Shown here piece by piece: positions 23,834 through 31,446 of a DNA stretch of 64,000 nt. The position numbers and the translations under genes were made by a program. Every line of letters begins with the position of its first letter. Position 1 is the first letter of the stretch. Origin of the DNA: Paenibacillus stellifer (GTDB lineage: Bacteria; Bacillota; Bacilli; Paenibacillales; Paenibacillaceae); assembly GCF_000758685.1 (NCBI RefSeq), contig NZ_CP009286.1, positions 588,501 to 652,500 of the forward strand, given 5' to 3'. A model generated the notes under the pieces. It saw only the letters and a list, made by a program, of their open reading frames with translations. It searched no databases and had not been told where the DNA came from.

Positions 23834-24009
23834 GTGACCATTGGTGCAGTAGGATTATGGCCTGTTACTCTAATTTTACCCGGTTGCCCGGGCGGTTGAA
23901 TACGATTACGAAGAAGATTTGCTGTCCGCTTCCCTAACGGAAAAGGGACCGGCGATCAACTTTGACAGGAAGGCGGGCGGAGGGCTGCCCGGAGGCGGTC
24001 CGCGGATAA

Positions 24010-24903
24010 ATGGAACGAAACAGCGGATTTACACCGGCCCTGGAATGGGCCGGAAGAGAGCGGGAGGCAGGCGGAGAGCTTCCTGCCGAGATGGCGTTAT
24101 TTGAACATATGCAGGGTGGGGATATGCTGCTTCCTTTCGCTTATGAGGAGACGCTGTGCCGGGATGTCGGGGCAGGGCTCGTGCCGCCCTCGCTGCACAT
24201 ATGGAGCCATACAGGCGGCGTGGCGCTGGGCCTCCGGGACAGCCGCCTTCCGTGCGCGGAAGCTGCGATGAGAAGCCTTGAGGCGGCGGGTCTGCGCGCG
24301 GCGGTCCGGCACTCGGGAGGGGCCGCCGTGCCCCTGGACAGCGGGGTAGTCAACGTCTCGCTGATCCTCCCGAAGAGCCGGGGGACGCTGGACTTCCACC
24401 GCGATTTTCGGCTGCTGGCTTCGCTCATTGCCGAAGCCACAGGGCTCTCCCATCCGGCCGCCGCACCGCAGGTCATGGCCGGAGAGATCGCCGGGTCCTA
24501 TTGTCCCGGCGAATACGATCTCTCCATCGGCGGACGGAAGTTCTGCGGCATCGCGCAGCGGCGGCAGAGCCATGCCTATTTCGTCCACGCCTTTGTTGTG
24601 GTTGCCGGCTCCGGTTCGGAGCGCGGCGAGATCGTGCGCCGCTTCTATGAAGAAGCGGCCTGCGGGCACGCGGAGCTGGATTATCCCCGCGTGCGCCCAG
24701 GTACGATCGCCGGACTCGGCGAGCTGGGCGGCCCGGACTCGGCCGCCGTATTCGCGCGCAGCGTCCGGGCGGCGGTGGAGGCGCGGGGCACGCGCCTGCT
24801 GGCGGAAGCCGGACTTGCGGAGGCGTCCGGCTACAGACTCGGCTACGGCGACAGCCGGGTGCTGGAGGCAGCGGATATGCTGCGCAAGCGGTACGCCGGC
24901 TAG
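24010..24903 (+). CDS. lipL: Octanoyl-[GcvH]:protein N-octanoyltransferase
   Basis: A 297-residue protein of the biotin/lipoate transferase fold. The LipL signature is GSYCPGEYDLSIGGRKFCGIAQRR, with catalytic Cys165 and Lys177; RHSGGAAVPLDSGVVNVSL is the other family block. In Firmicutes LipL moves octanoyl (or lipoyl) groups from GcvH to the E2 subunits of 2-oxo acid dehydrogenases, after LipM loading. The N-terminal 30 residues are poorly conserved, and the RBS (GGAGG, 14 bases away) is distant, so a start further in is possible. The gene is GC-rich and is followed by a strong hairpin. Confidence 0.88.
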   Translation: MERNSGFTPALEWAGREREAGGELPAEMALFEHMQGGDMLLPFAYEETLCRDVGAGLVPPSLHIWSHTGGVALGLRDSRLPCAEAAMRSLEAAGLRAAVRHSGGAAVPLDSGVVNVSLILPKSRGTLDFHRDFRLLASLIAEATGLSHPAAAPQVMAGEIAGSYCPGEYDLSIGGRKFCGIAQRRQSHAYFVHAFVVVAGSGSERGEIVRRFYEEAACGHAELDYPRVRPGTIAGLGELGGPDSAAVFARSVRAAVEARGTRLLAEAGLAEASGYRLGYGDSRVLEAADMLRKRYAG

Positions 24904-24907
24904 CCGG

Positions 24908-24940
24908 CGCTCCGCATCGCCGCTTCGCCGGTGCGGAGCG
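24908..24940 (+). terminator. Hairpin after lipL
   Basis: CGCTCCGCA pairs perfectly with TGCGGAGCG around an inner CG-rich stem. There is no T run directly after, but GAAAAAAGG follows at 24953. Confidence 0.55.
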
Positions 24941-25194
24941 GGGAGCCGCGTAGAAAAAAGGCTTACCGGGTCTCGGGAGCCGTCTCGTCAGGAAGAGGAA
25001 GCGAATCGAATCGCGAACCCACGCCCGGCTATCATTCCCGCGATACCGCGCAATGAATAACAGGGTTAATTGTTAACGGCGAATCCCGCTGGTGAATATT
25101 CGGTTTCCGCAGCGGTTACACTAGTGACTCGACCGGATCAAATCGGAGCATTGCTGTTCTGCATCACATTAAGAAACCCTGTTCGAATTTATAG

Positions 25195-25223
25195 TTGACG
25201 GGTCAATTATTCGCGTGTATGAT
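25195..25223 (+). promoter_or_regulatory. Promoter and operator of the MarR-nitroreductase operon
   Basis: TTGACG (25195-25200) and TATGAT (25218-25223) are 17 bases apart. The -35 is the left half of the inverted repeat TTGAC-GG-GTCAA (25195-25206), a typical place for MarR autorepression. The rest of the 24941-25194 stretch shows nothing I can name. Confidence 0.75.
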
Positions 25224-25273
25224 GAGTATGCCTAGATTGATTGTGCACAACCTTTCTTGGGAGGAGGTACGCT

Positions 25274-25702
25274 TTGACCGATTACGAGCTGGCGGATCGC
25301 CGCATCTTTGAACTGCTTCAAGACCTTAACAAGGCGCTGGCACCGAAATTCGAGCAATGCGCGGGCATCAGTCCCACCCGTCTGCGTCTGCTGGACGAGC
25401 TGTACCGTGTGGATGGCGTCAGCCAGAATGTTCTCCAGCGCAAGATCGGAATCGATCCCGCGGCGGTTACCCGCCATCTTCGCGGACTGGAGGAGAAAGG
25501 CATGATTGTCCGGAGAACCCATCCGGATGACAGCCGGGCGACGCTTGTCTCGCTAAGCGACCACGGCCGCGCCACGATCGGACACTATCGCGGGGAGAGG
25601 GAACGCTTCATGAATTCGCTGCTGGTGGGATTTCCCGAGGACGACAAGAGGGCGGCGGAGGCTATGCTGACCCGTCTGCTGCACAATATGAAAGCTTTAT
25701 AA
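25274..25702 (+). CDS. MarR family regulator of the nitroreductase operon
   Basis: A 142-residue winged-helix regulator (VDGVSQNVLQRKIGIDPAAVTRHLRGLEEKGMIVRRTHPDDSR). It starts at TTG 25274 with GAGGAGG six bases upstream; an earlier frame start has no site. One Cys lies near the N-terminus (KFEQCAGISPTRL). In MarR proteins of the YodB/MhqR group such Cys sense quinones or electrophiles, which fits the nitroreductase and monooxygenase genes that follow. It probably represses the operon by binding TTGAC-GG-GTCAA. The exact inducer is an inference. Confidence 0.85.
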   Translation: MTDYELADRRIFELLQDLNKALAPKFEQCAGISPTRLRLLDELYRVDGVSQNVLQRKIGIDPAAVTRHLRGLEEKGMIVRRTHPDDSRATLVSLSDHGRATIGHYRGERERFMNSLLVGFPEDDKRAAEAMLTRLLHNMKAL

Positions 25703-25733
25703 ATAAAATCCATTGGATAGGAGAGCTGTACTG

Positions 25734-26369
25734 ATGAAAACACCGATTAACAACGATTTCACGCAAGTTGTCGCTGGACGCCGTTCGATCCGCAAATACG
25801 ATCCATCCGTCAAAATCAGCAAGGAAGAAATGACGCAGATTCTGGAGGAATCAACGCTGGCTCCGTCCTCCGTCAACATGCAGCCTTGGCGGTTCCTTGT
25901 TATTGAAAGCCCTGAAGGCAAAGCCAAGCTCGCTCCTCTGGCCCGTTTTAACCAGACACAGGTCGAGACTTCGGCGGCGGTTATCGCCATTTTCGGCGAC
26001 ATGAACAACTTCGATTACGCCGAAGAAATTTATGGTGCGGCTGTCGAACGCGGCCTGATGCCGCTTGAAGTCAAGGAGAAACAGCTGGCTTCCTTCTCCA
26101 AATATTTCTCCGTCCTGCCGCCTGAAGTAACACGGGAGACGGTTCTGATCGACGGCGGCCTGGTATCGATGCAGCTTATGCTGGTCGCTCGCGCTCACGG
26201 CTATGACACGAACCCGATCGGCGGCTTTGAGCGCGATCAAATTGCCGAAGCGTTCGATCTGGACAAAGACCGCTACGTGCCGGTCATGCTTCTCTCTGTC
26301 GGCAAAGCTGCCGATGAAGGCTATGCTTCGGTCCGTCTGCCCGTTGACCGGGTAGCGGAGTGGAAATAA
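25734..26369 (+). CDS. Nitroreductase family FMN oxidoreductase
   Basis: A 211-residue enzyme with the family marks RRSIRKYDPSVKIS, STLAPSSVNMQPWRF, and the C-terminal GYDTNPIGGF...DRYVPVMLLSVGKA. It belongs to the YodC/MhqN group of NAD(P)H oxidoreductases, which reduce nitro compounds and quinones. It lies 31 bases after the MarR gene, with AGGAG before the ATG at 25734, and 54 bases before the monooxygenase gene. The three form an operon probably serving quinone or nitro-aromatic detoxification. Confidence 0.88.
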   Translation: MKTPINNDFTQVVAGRRSIRKYDPSVKISKEEMTQILEESTLAPSSVNMQPWRFLVIESPEGKAKLAPLARFNQTQVETSAAVIAIFGDMNNFDYAEEIYGAAVERGLMPLEVKEKQLASFSKYFSVLPPEVTRETVLIDGGLVSMQLMLVARAHGYDTNPIGGFERDQIAEAFDLDKDRYVPVMLLSVGKAADEGYASVRLPVDRVAEWK

Positions 26370-26423
26370 TTCCGTTCCTTACGGCAACCCATTACCAGCC
26401 CAATCAGGAGGAGAGATAATCCA

Positions 26424-26720
26424 ATGATTATTATTCATGCACTGATGCAGGTCGATCCGGCGAAGAGAGAGGCTTTTCTGGCTGAAGCCCAAAATCTGCT
26501 TGCCGCTACACATGCGGAGGAAGGCAACCTGTCCTACGAGCTGTACGAGAATGCGGGAGTCTCCAATTCATTCATCATGGTGGAAACCTGGCGCGATTCC
26601 GCAGCCGTTGAAGCGCATAACGCAAGCAGCCATTTCCAGGCTTTTGCGGGCAAGGCGGGCGAATTCCTGTCGGCCCCGCTGGACGTTAAGGTATACGGCG
26701 CCGAGCCGGTAGGCAAATAA
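26424..26720 (+). CDS. Antibiotic biosynthesis monooxygenase (ABM) domain protein
   Basis: A 98-residue single ABM-fold protein (IIIHALMQVDPAKREAFLAEA, EEGNLSYELYEN, NSFIMVETWRDSAAVEAHNAS.HFQAF). Relatives such as YgiN act as quinol monooxygenases without cofactor, or simply bind small aromatic molecules. It is the third gene of the MarR-nitroreductase operon and has GGAGGAGAG upstream. A pair of terminators follows it. Confidence 0.87.
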   Translation: MIIIHALMQVDPAKREAFLAEAQNLLAATHAEEGNLSYELYENAGVSNSFIMVETWRDSAAVEAHNASSHFQAFAGKAGEFLSAPLDVKVYGAEPVGK

Positions 26721-26731
26721 CGAACAAGCAA

Positions 26732-26768
26732 TAGGCCCTTCGGCTGCTATGCGCGGCTGAGGGGCTTT
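26732..26768 (+). terminator. Terminator of the MarR operon
   Basis: AGGCCCTTCGGCTG pairs with CGGCTGAGGGGCTT (wobbles included) and ends in TTTTG. Confidence 0.65.
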
Positions 26769-26774
26769 TGTATG

Positions 26775-26808
26775 AACAGGTCAGCCGATGTCCGGCTGGC
26801 CTGTTTTT
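26775..26808 (+). terminator. Second, stronger terminator
   Basis: AACAGGTCAGCCG pairs perfectly but for one wobble with CGGCTGGCCTGTT, followed by TTT. The two hairpins stand in tandem. Confidence 0.75.
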
Positions 26809-26872
26809 GATATTGACAAAGCCGGGTGCTGGAAGTACAAAAAGAAGATATGACGGAAAGGAGAAGCCGGTT

Positions 26873-27289
26873 ATGAGAATTACGATTATATCTGCTCGGG
26901 CTGTGCTGTCCGCCTCCATACGCGATCCGCATCGCCCTCTCGAGATTCATTTCCGCTCGCCTTACGGAGAAGGCAAAGGCCGGTGGCTGGGGCCGCTTCC
27001 GGCTCCCGGCGAAGAGCTGGACGCGGAGGTTGAGCTTGACGGGCTGCTGATCCGCTGGGTCGACGTCGTTCCCGCGCCCGGAGAGGGGCCGGTCATTGCT
27101 CTGGAAGAAGGCCTGACGGTGCTGAGAGGGACGCTTGAGGACATTGAAGAGGACGGAACGGCCTATTTGACGATCGGCGATTCGGAAGTTTCGTTCGAGT
27201 GCATTGGGGAGCCAATGGCGGTTGGGGGGACAGTGGAAATCCGGACTGACGCTCTGTGCCTGTATCCCGCCTTCCACAATCCGCTGTAG
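26873..27289 (+). CDS. Hypothetical 138-residue protein, beta-rich
   Basis: I do not recognise this protein. It is soluble, acidic and has repeated short beta-like segments (MRITIISARAVLSASI, PLEIHFRSPYGEGKGRW, LDAEVELDGLLIRWVDVVPAPGEGPVIAL, YLTIGDSEVSFECIG, VGGTVEIRTDALCLYP). The ATG at 26873 follows AAAGGAG at nine bases. It stands alone between two terminators and the ArsR leader. Two Cys lie near the C-terminus. It could be a small binding or immunity-like domain; no function is claimed. Confidence 0.65.
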   Translation: MRITIISARAVLSASIRDPHRPLEIHFRSPYGEGKGRWLGPLPAPGEELDAEVELDGLLIRWVDVVPAPGEGPVIALEEGLTVLRGTLEDIEEDGTAYLTIGDSEVSFECIGEPMAVGGTVEIRTDALCLYPAFHNPL

Positions 27290-27359
27290 CTGCTTTTTGT
27301 CCCGGATTAAGGGGATAAGCGCGAGGGAAGGACTGGCATCCGGTCTTGTGCGTCCGGAA

Positions 27360-27536
27360 TTTCACGGGTATGCTTATAAGAACAAGTGCGTATGCGACGC
27401 TTAATTCTGTGGAGTACAGGAGGGGTGTTAGTCCGGCAGGGTTGAATCCTGAATACCGTAGCCCGTACTTCCGGGTCTGAACGTGTACCGGAACGCTTGA
27501 TCGAAGAGTGAAGAGAGCTGTAAGGAGCCTAGCGAT
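27360..27536 (+). other. Possible structured leader before the ArsR-SulP genes
   Basis: The 177 bases before the ArsR gene carry several small inverted repeats, for example GCGT-ATGCG-ACGC at 27390-27402 and TTCCGGGT with ACCGGAA near 27468-27493. A stretch AGGGTTGAATCCTGAATACCGTAGCCCG lies between. It does not fit any riboswitch class I can name with confidence, and no clear promoter was found. It may be only a leader. Confidence 0.25.
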
Positions 27537-27863
27537 ATGAACAATGATATTCAGCAATTCAAGAGCGAATTCTTCAAGGCGCTGGCGCATCCGATGCGCA
27601 TCCGCATTCTGGAACTGCTCAGCGAGGGCGAGAAGACTGTCAACGAGATGCAGGCGATTCTGGGATCGGAGGGATCGGCGGTATCCCAGCAGCTTGCCGT
27701 CCTGCGGGCCAAGAACGTCGTCAACAGCGTGAAGGAGGGGACTTCGGTCATCTACTCTCTCCGCGATCCTCTGATTAAGGATCTGCTGGCAGTGGCCAAG
27801 CGCATTTTTGACAACCACCTGGTGAATGCCATTTCCCTGCTCGAAGAAATCCGCAGCGAATAA
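27537..27863 (+). CDS. ArsR family transcriptional regulator
   Basis: A 108-residue winged-helix protein (FFKALAHPMRIRILELLSEGEKTVNEMQAIL, SAVSQQLAVLRAKNVVNSVKEGTSVIYSL). It has no Cys pair, so it is not a classical arsenic or zinc sensor. The ATG has AAGGAG ten bases upstream. The SulP transporter gene starts 117 bases downstream in the same direction. ArsR-like repressors next to SulP genes are common in Bacillales and probably control the transporter in response to an anion or to cell state. Confidence 0.85.
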   Translation: MNNDIQQFKSEFFKALAHPMRIRILELLSEGEKTVNEMQAILGSEGSAVSQQLAVLRAKNVVNSVKEGTSVIYSLRDPLIKDLLAVAKRIFDNHLVNAISLLEEIRSE

Positions 27864-27980
27864 CGCTGCGGTTTCCTGCGTTTTGGGGAAGGATTTTGGA
27901 TTGACAAGGGGACGTGACAGGAGTATCGTGACCAATATATTCAAATAATCAAATATTCAGAGAAAAGAAGGTTTTGGATA

Positions 27981-29747
27981 ATGGCACGGTGGGGACGGTA
28001 TTCAGACTGCACATGGAGCACGCTCCGCAAGGATCTTGTTGCCGGAACGATTGTTGGGGTGATCGCCATTCCGCTTGGCATGGCGTTTGCCATCGCTTCG
28101 GGGGTCAAGCCCGAATACGGCATTTATACGACGATTGTCGCGGGTGTTCTGATTTCGCTGTTCGGCGGTTCCAGGTTTCAGATTGGAGGGCCAACGGGGG
28201 CGTTCATTCCGATTCTGTTCGCGATCGCAGCGGAATACGGATACGAGAATTTGCTGATCGCCGGCATGATGGCCGGCGTTCTGCTGATTCTGATGGGTCT
28301 CTTCAGGCTTGGGGTGCTGATCCAGTTCATTCCGAAGCCCGTCACGATCGGCTTCACGGCCGGCATCGCCGTTACGATCTTCACCGGACAGATCGCCAGC
28401 TTCCTCGGTCTGAAGGGAATCGTCCGGCATGAGAGCTTCGTGGCGAATATGCGCGAGATCGGCGTTCATCTTCATACGGCGAATCCGTACAGCATCGCCA
28501 CGGCGGCAATATGCCTCGCCGTCGTGCTGCTGGGGGCGCGCTACGCCCCCAAGGTCCCGGCCTCGCTGATCGGCCTGATCGCGGCGAGCATCGTCGCCGC
28601 GCTGTTCTTCAGCGGCAAGCTGGCGACCATCGGCTCGACCTATGGCGCAATCCCGAACACGCTGCCGAGCTTTCATGTTCCGGTCCTGAGCTGGGACCGG
28701 ATTCACTTGCTGCTGCGGCCAGCGCTTCTCATCGCCATGCTGGGGGCGATCGAATCCCTGCTGTCGGCCGTTGTGGCCGACGGCATGACCGGCAGCCGGC
28801 ATGACAGCAACCGCGAGCTGATCGGCCAGGGCATCGCGAATGTCGCCGCCCCGCTGTTCGGCGGCATACCGGCGACGGGCGCCATCGCCCGGACGGCCAC
28901 GAACATCCGCAGCGGAGCGGTCTCCCCGCTGTCGGGCGTCATTCACGGCGCCGCCGTCCTCCTGATTCTGCTGCTGTTCGCGCCCTGGGCATCGAACATT
29001 CCGCTATCGGCCATGGCGCCGATTCTGATGGTCGTCGCCTGGAACATGAGCGAGCGCCGCTCTTTCCTGCGGCTTCTCAAGCTGAGAACGGGCGACTCGC
29101 TGATTCTGGCCGTCACCTTTCTGCTCACGGTGTTCGCCGATCTGACGACTGCGGTAGAGGTCGGCCTCGGGCTGGCCGTCGTGCTGTTCGTGAAGCGGAT
29201 GGGCGAGGCTCATCTGGTCTCCAAGGTGCTGCCCGATCCGGAATCGGTGAAGGTCGGGCCGCATATGGTCTCCGAGGACCATGACTGCCCGCAGATCGGC
29301 ATTTACACGGTGGAAGGACCGCTGTTCTTCGGTGCGGCCTACCGGTTCGAGCGGACGATGCCCGGGCTTGGGCCGGAGCCGCCGGGCGTTGTCGTGCTGC
29401 GGATGAGCCGGGTGCCCTTCCTGGATACGACGGGCGAGGGGAACCTGGCGAAGCTGGTCGCGGATTTGGAAGCATCGGGAGGCCGGCTGCTGGTCTCCGG
29501 CATTCAGCAGCAGCCGCTGGAGCTGCTTCGCAGAACGGGGCTGTACGATGCGATCGGCTCGTCCCGCTTCTATGAGCATACCGGCGACGCGATCGACGAG
29601 GCGCTTCGCGCCATTCCGAAGGAACGCTGCGCCGGCTGCCGCCATGCCGCCTTCCGGGAATGCACCGCCCTGTCGGCAGGGAAGGCGATTCCGCAGCCTG
29701 CGGCGGCGGTCTTCAAGGCCCGGGCCGGAGCGGGCGCCGTCCGCTAA
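27981..29747 (+). CDS. SulP family anion transporter with STAS domain
   Basis: A 588-residue transporter. The N-terminal 400 residues hold the SulP membrane core (DLVAGTIVGVIAIPLGMAFAIASGVKPEYGIYTTIVAG, GGSRFQIGGPTGAFIPI, GGIPATGAIARTATNIRSGA). Residues 430-545 are a STAS domain (IGIYTVEGPLFFGAAYRFE, VVVLRMSRVPFLDTTGEGNL). The C-terminal tail has a CxxC...C segment (RCAGCRHAAFRECTAL), not common in the family. It should move sulfate, bicarbonate or another anion inward. No selective residue pattern allows a choice. It follows the ArsR gene. Confidence 0.9.
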   Translation: MARWGRYSDCTWSTLRKDLVAGTIVGVIAIPLGMAFAIASGVKPEYGIYTTIVAGVLISLFGGSRFQIGGPTGAFIPILFAIAAEYGYENLLIAGMMAGVLLILMGLFRLGVLIQFIPKPVTIGFTAGIAVTIFTGQIASFLGLKGIVRHESFVANMREIGVHLHTANPYSIATAAICLAVVLLGARYAPKVPASLIGLIAASIVAALFFSGKLATIGSTYGAIPNTLPSFHVPVLSWDRIHLLLRPALLIAMLGAIESLLSAVVADGMTGSRHDSNRELIGQGIANVAAPLFGGIPATGAIARTATNIRSGAVSPLSGVIHGAAVLLILLLFAPWASNIPLSAMAPILMVVAWNMSERRSFLRLLKLRTGDSLILAVTFLLTVFADLTTAVEVGLGLAVVLFVKRMGEAHLVSKVLPDPESVKVGPHMVSEDHDCPQIGIYTVEGPLFFGAAYRFERTMPGLGPEPPGVVVLRMSRVPFLDTTGEGNLAKLVADLEASGGRLLVSGIQQQPLELLRRTGLYDAIGSSRFYEHTGDAIDEALRAIPKERCAGCRHAAFRECTALSAGKAIPQPAAAVFKARAGAGAVR

Positions 29748-29796
29748 TCCTGCGGTGCGTTCGCCGTTGCCCGGCCGAGCCTGCACCGTGTCGCAG

Positions 29797-29930
29797 CCAG
29801 TGACGCCCCCGCATTGCATCCAGTGACGCCTCCGCATTGCAGCCAGTGACGCTCCCGCATTGCAGCCAATGCGCCGCATCGTAATCAGCGCATCGCAGCC
29901 AGCGCATCGCAACCAGCGCGCCGCACCCGG
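29797..29930. repeat. Short tandem repeats (23-base x3, then 14-base x3)
   Basis: Three 23-base units of CCAGTGACGCCTCCGCATTG type lie at 29797-29819, 29820-29842 and 29843-29865. After a diverged stretch, three 14-base units (CGCATCGCAGCCAG type) follow at 29889-29930. Shared CGCAT and GCAGCCAG strings link the two sets. This covers part of the 493-base gap after the SulP gene. Confidence 0.75.
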
Positions 29931-29973
29931 CGCGCCATATTGTTCGCGCCGCCATCATATCCGGGCGCGAAGC

Positions 29974-30015
29974 CGCAGAAAGCCTGTTCCGATGATCCGG
30001 AACAGGCTTTCTGCG
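29974..30015. terminator. Perfect 18-base hairpin, bidirectional terminator-like
   Basis: Arms at 29974-29991 and 29998-30015 are perfectly complementary around a six-base loop. There is no T run, but the stem includes AAAG/CTTT stretches. The 30016-30240 segment that follows shows nothing else recognisable. Confidence 0.6.
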
Positions 30016-30240
30016 CCAGGCATGCCGGCATGTCCAGCCTGGAACGGGCGCCGTGCCGCACGGAGCCCGGAGGGCAGGACTGCGGCTAAGCGGCGGCGGG
30101 TCTCACGCCGCCATTTCTCAGCATTGATCCGCCATCCGTCCCCGGCAGGCTGGTTCCAAACTGGACTTTCGATGCCGCTTCTCGCTACAATAGGTTCTAT
30201 ATCCGAAAATCACCCGCGTATAAAGGAGTAGATCACAGAG

Positions 30241-30927
30241 GTGAAGGAGCTTAATTATCGCAAGGTATTTCTGCTGCTGGCCGGTCTGACGGCGGCTACG
30301 CTGGCCGTGTACGGAGTCGTCTCCGAGCGGACCGACAATTTTTACAAATTTCTGATCTGGAATCTGTTTCTGGCCTGGGTGCCATTTCTGTTCTCACTGG
30401 CCGCCCATGTCCTCTACAAGCACCATCCGCGCAGCCTGCTTCTGCTTCCGCTGGGCGCAGCCTGGTTGGTGTTCTTCCCCAATGCACCCTACATCATGAC
30501 CGACCTGCTGCATCTGACCAATCGCAGCGCCCTATATATCGTGGACGGCGCCGTCCAAAGCCGGTTCTGGTACGACCTGACCATGCTGCTGCTGTTCACC
30601 TGGAGCGCCTGGCTGACCGGATTCTTCTCGCTCTATCAATTCCAGACCGTCATCTGGCGCAAAAGCGGCATGGCGCTGTCCTGGGTATTCGTACTGGTTG
30701 CCTGCGCTCTCGGCGGCTATGGTGTGCTGCTCGGCAGGGTATACCGGCTCAACAGCTGGGAGGTGCTGACCGACAGGCACCGGCTATATGAGCTGATGCT
30801 CGACAGCATCAACCGCCAGTCTGTCTTCTTCAGCTTCTTTATCGCCATTGTGCTGCTTGTCATCTACGCAACGCTGTACACGCTGCTGAACACACGGGAC
30901 AGCAGGGAGAAGTCCCTTCGGCTCTAA
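30241..30927 (+). CDS. DUF1361 membrane protein
   Basis: A 228-residue protein with six to seven hydrophobic helices. Family marks are FLIWNLFLAWVPFLFS, WLVFFPNAPYIMTDLLHL and GYGVLLGRVYRLNSWEV. DUF1361 proteins are widespread in Bacillales with no settled function. It starts at GTG 30241 with AAAGGAG about 13 bases before; this site is somewhat distant. Its end overlaps the convergent alkyltransferase-like gene by four bases. Confidence 0.85.
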   Translation: MKELNYRKVFLLLAGLTAATLAVYGVVSERTDNFYKFLIWNLFLAWVPFLFSLAAHVLYKHHPRSLLLLPLGAAWLVFFPNAPYIMTDLLHLTNRSALYIVDGAVQSRFWYDLTMLLLFTWSAWLTGFFSLYQFQTVIWRKSGMALSWVFVLVACALGGYGVLLGRVYRLNSWEVLTDRHRLYELMLDSINRQSVFFSFFIAIVLLVIYATLYTLLNTRDSREKSLRL

Positions 30928-31241
30928 GCGGAATGCTCCGGCTCATAGCCGAAGGTCTTCAGGTCGATCGCGCCGTTTCCGTCGAACCGGACGCCCTCGC
31001 CCAGAAGATACAGGCGCTGAATCTCGCCTCCTTCGCCTTCCACAAGCGAGATTCGGCCCTGCGCATTAACAACCCGGTGCCAGGGCAGACCGTGGCTGCG
31101 GCTCATGCTGTGCAGAATCCGTACGATCTGCCTTGCCCCGCGCGGGCTGCCCGCAGCTGCGGCCACGCCTCCGTATGTCATTACCTTTCCTTCGGGAATG
31201 GACTGTATAACGGAGATCGCCTTCTCTGTGAACGGCTGCAT
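30924..31241 (-). CDS. Alkyltransferase-like protein (ATL) with Trp in the active-site position
   Basis: A 105-residue protein of the MGMT C-terminal domain family. The DNA-binding part GKVMTYGGVAAAAGSPRGARQI is present. The active-site motif PCHRV of the methyltransferase is PWHRVV here (Trp54), so it cannot accept a methyl group. Such ATL proteins bind O6-alkylguanine and hand the lesion to nucleotide excision repair. The start is ATG 31241 with AAAGGGG upstream; a longer frame gives eight more residues without a better site. Confidence 0.87.
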   Translation of the reverse strand: MQPFTEKAISVIQSIPEGKVMTYGGVAAAAGSPRGARQIVRILHSMSRSHGLPWHRVVNAQGRISLVEGEGGEIQRLYLLGEGVRFDGNGAIDLKTFGYEPEHSA

Positions 31242-31446
31242 GATTGATCCAGCCCCTTTCGTCAATTCTCTTCCGACATTATAGCATTATATGAAGCTGC
31301 GCAGCTCTTAAACGGGCGCGCAGCGGCTCACGGCATCCGCATGTTTGCGGATGCCGTTTCTTGTTGCGGCAGGCTGGGGCATAGGACAGGGCGCGCATAC
31401 AAGCCGGATAACGGGGGATAATTAAGCAAAAAAGGAGGTGACTGCC

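Noticed and set aside
27415-27500. c-di-AMP (ydaO) riboswitch
   Set aside because: Only short fragments resemble it; the full set of conserved blocks is missing and the spacing is wrong.
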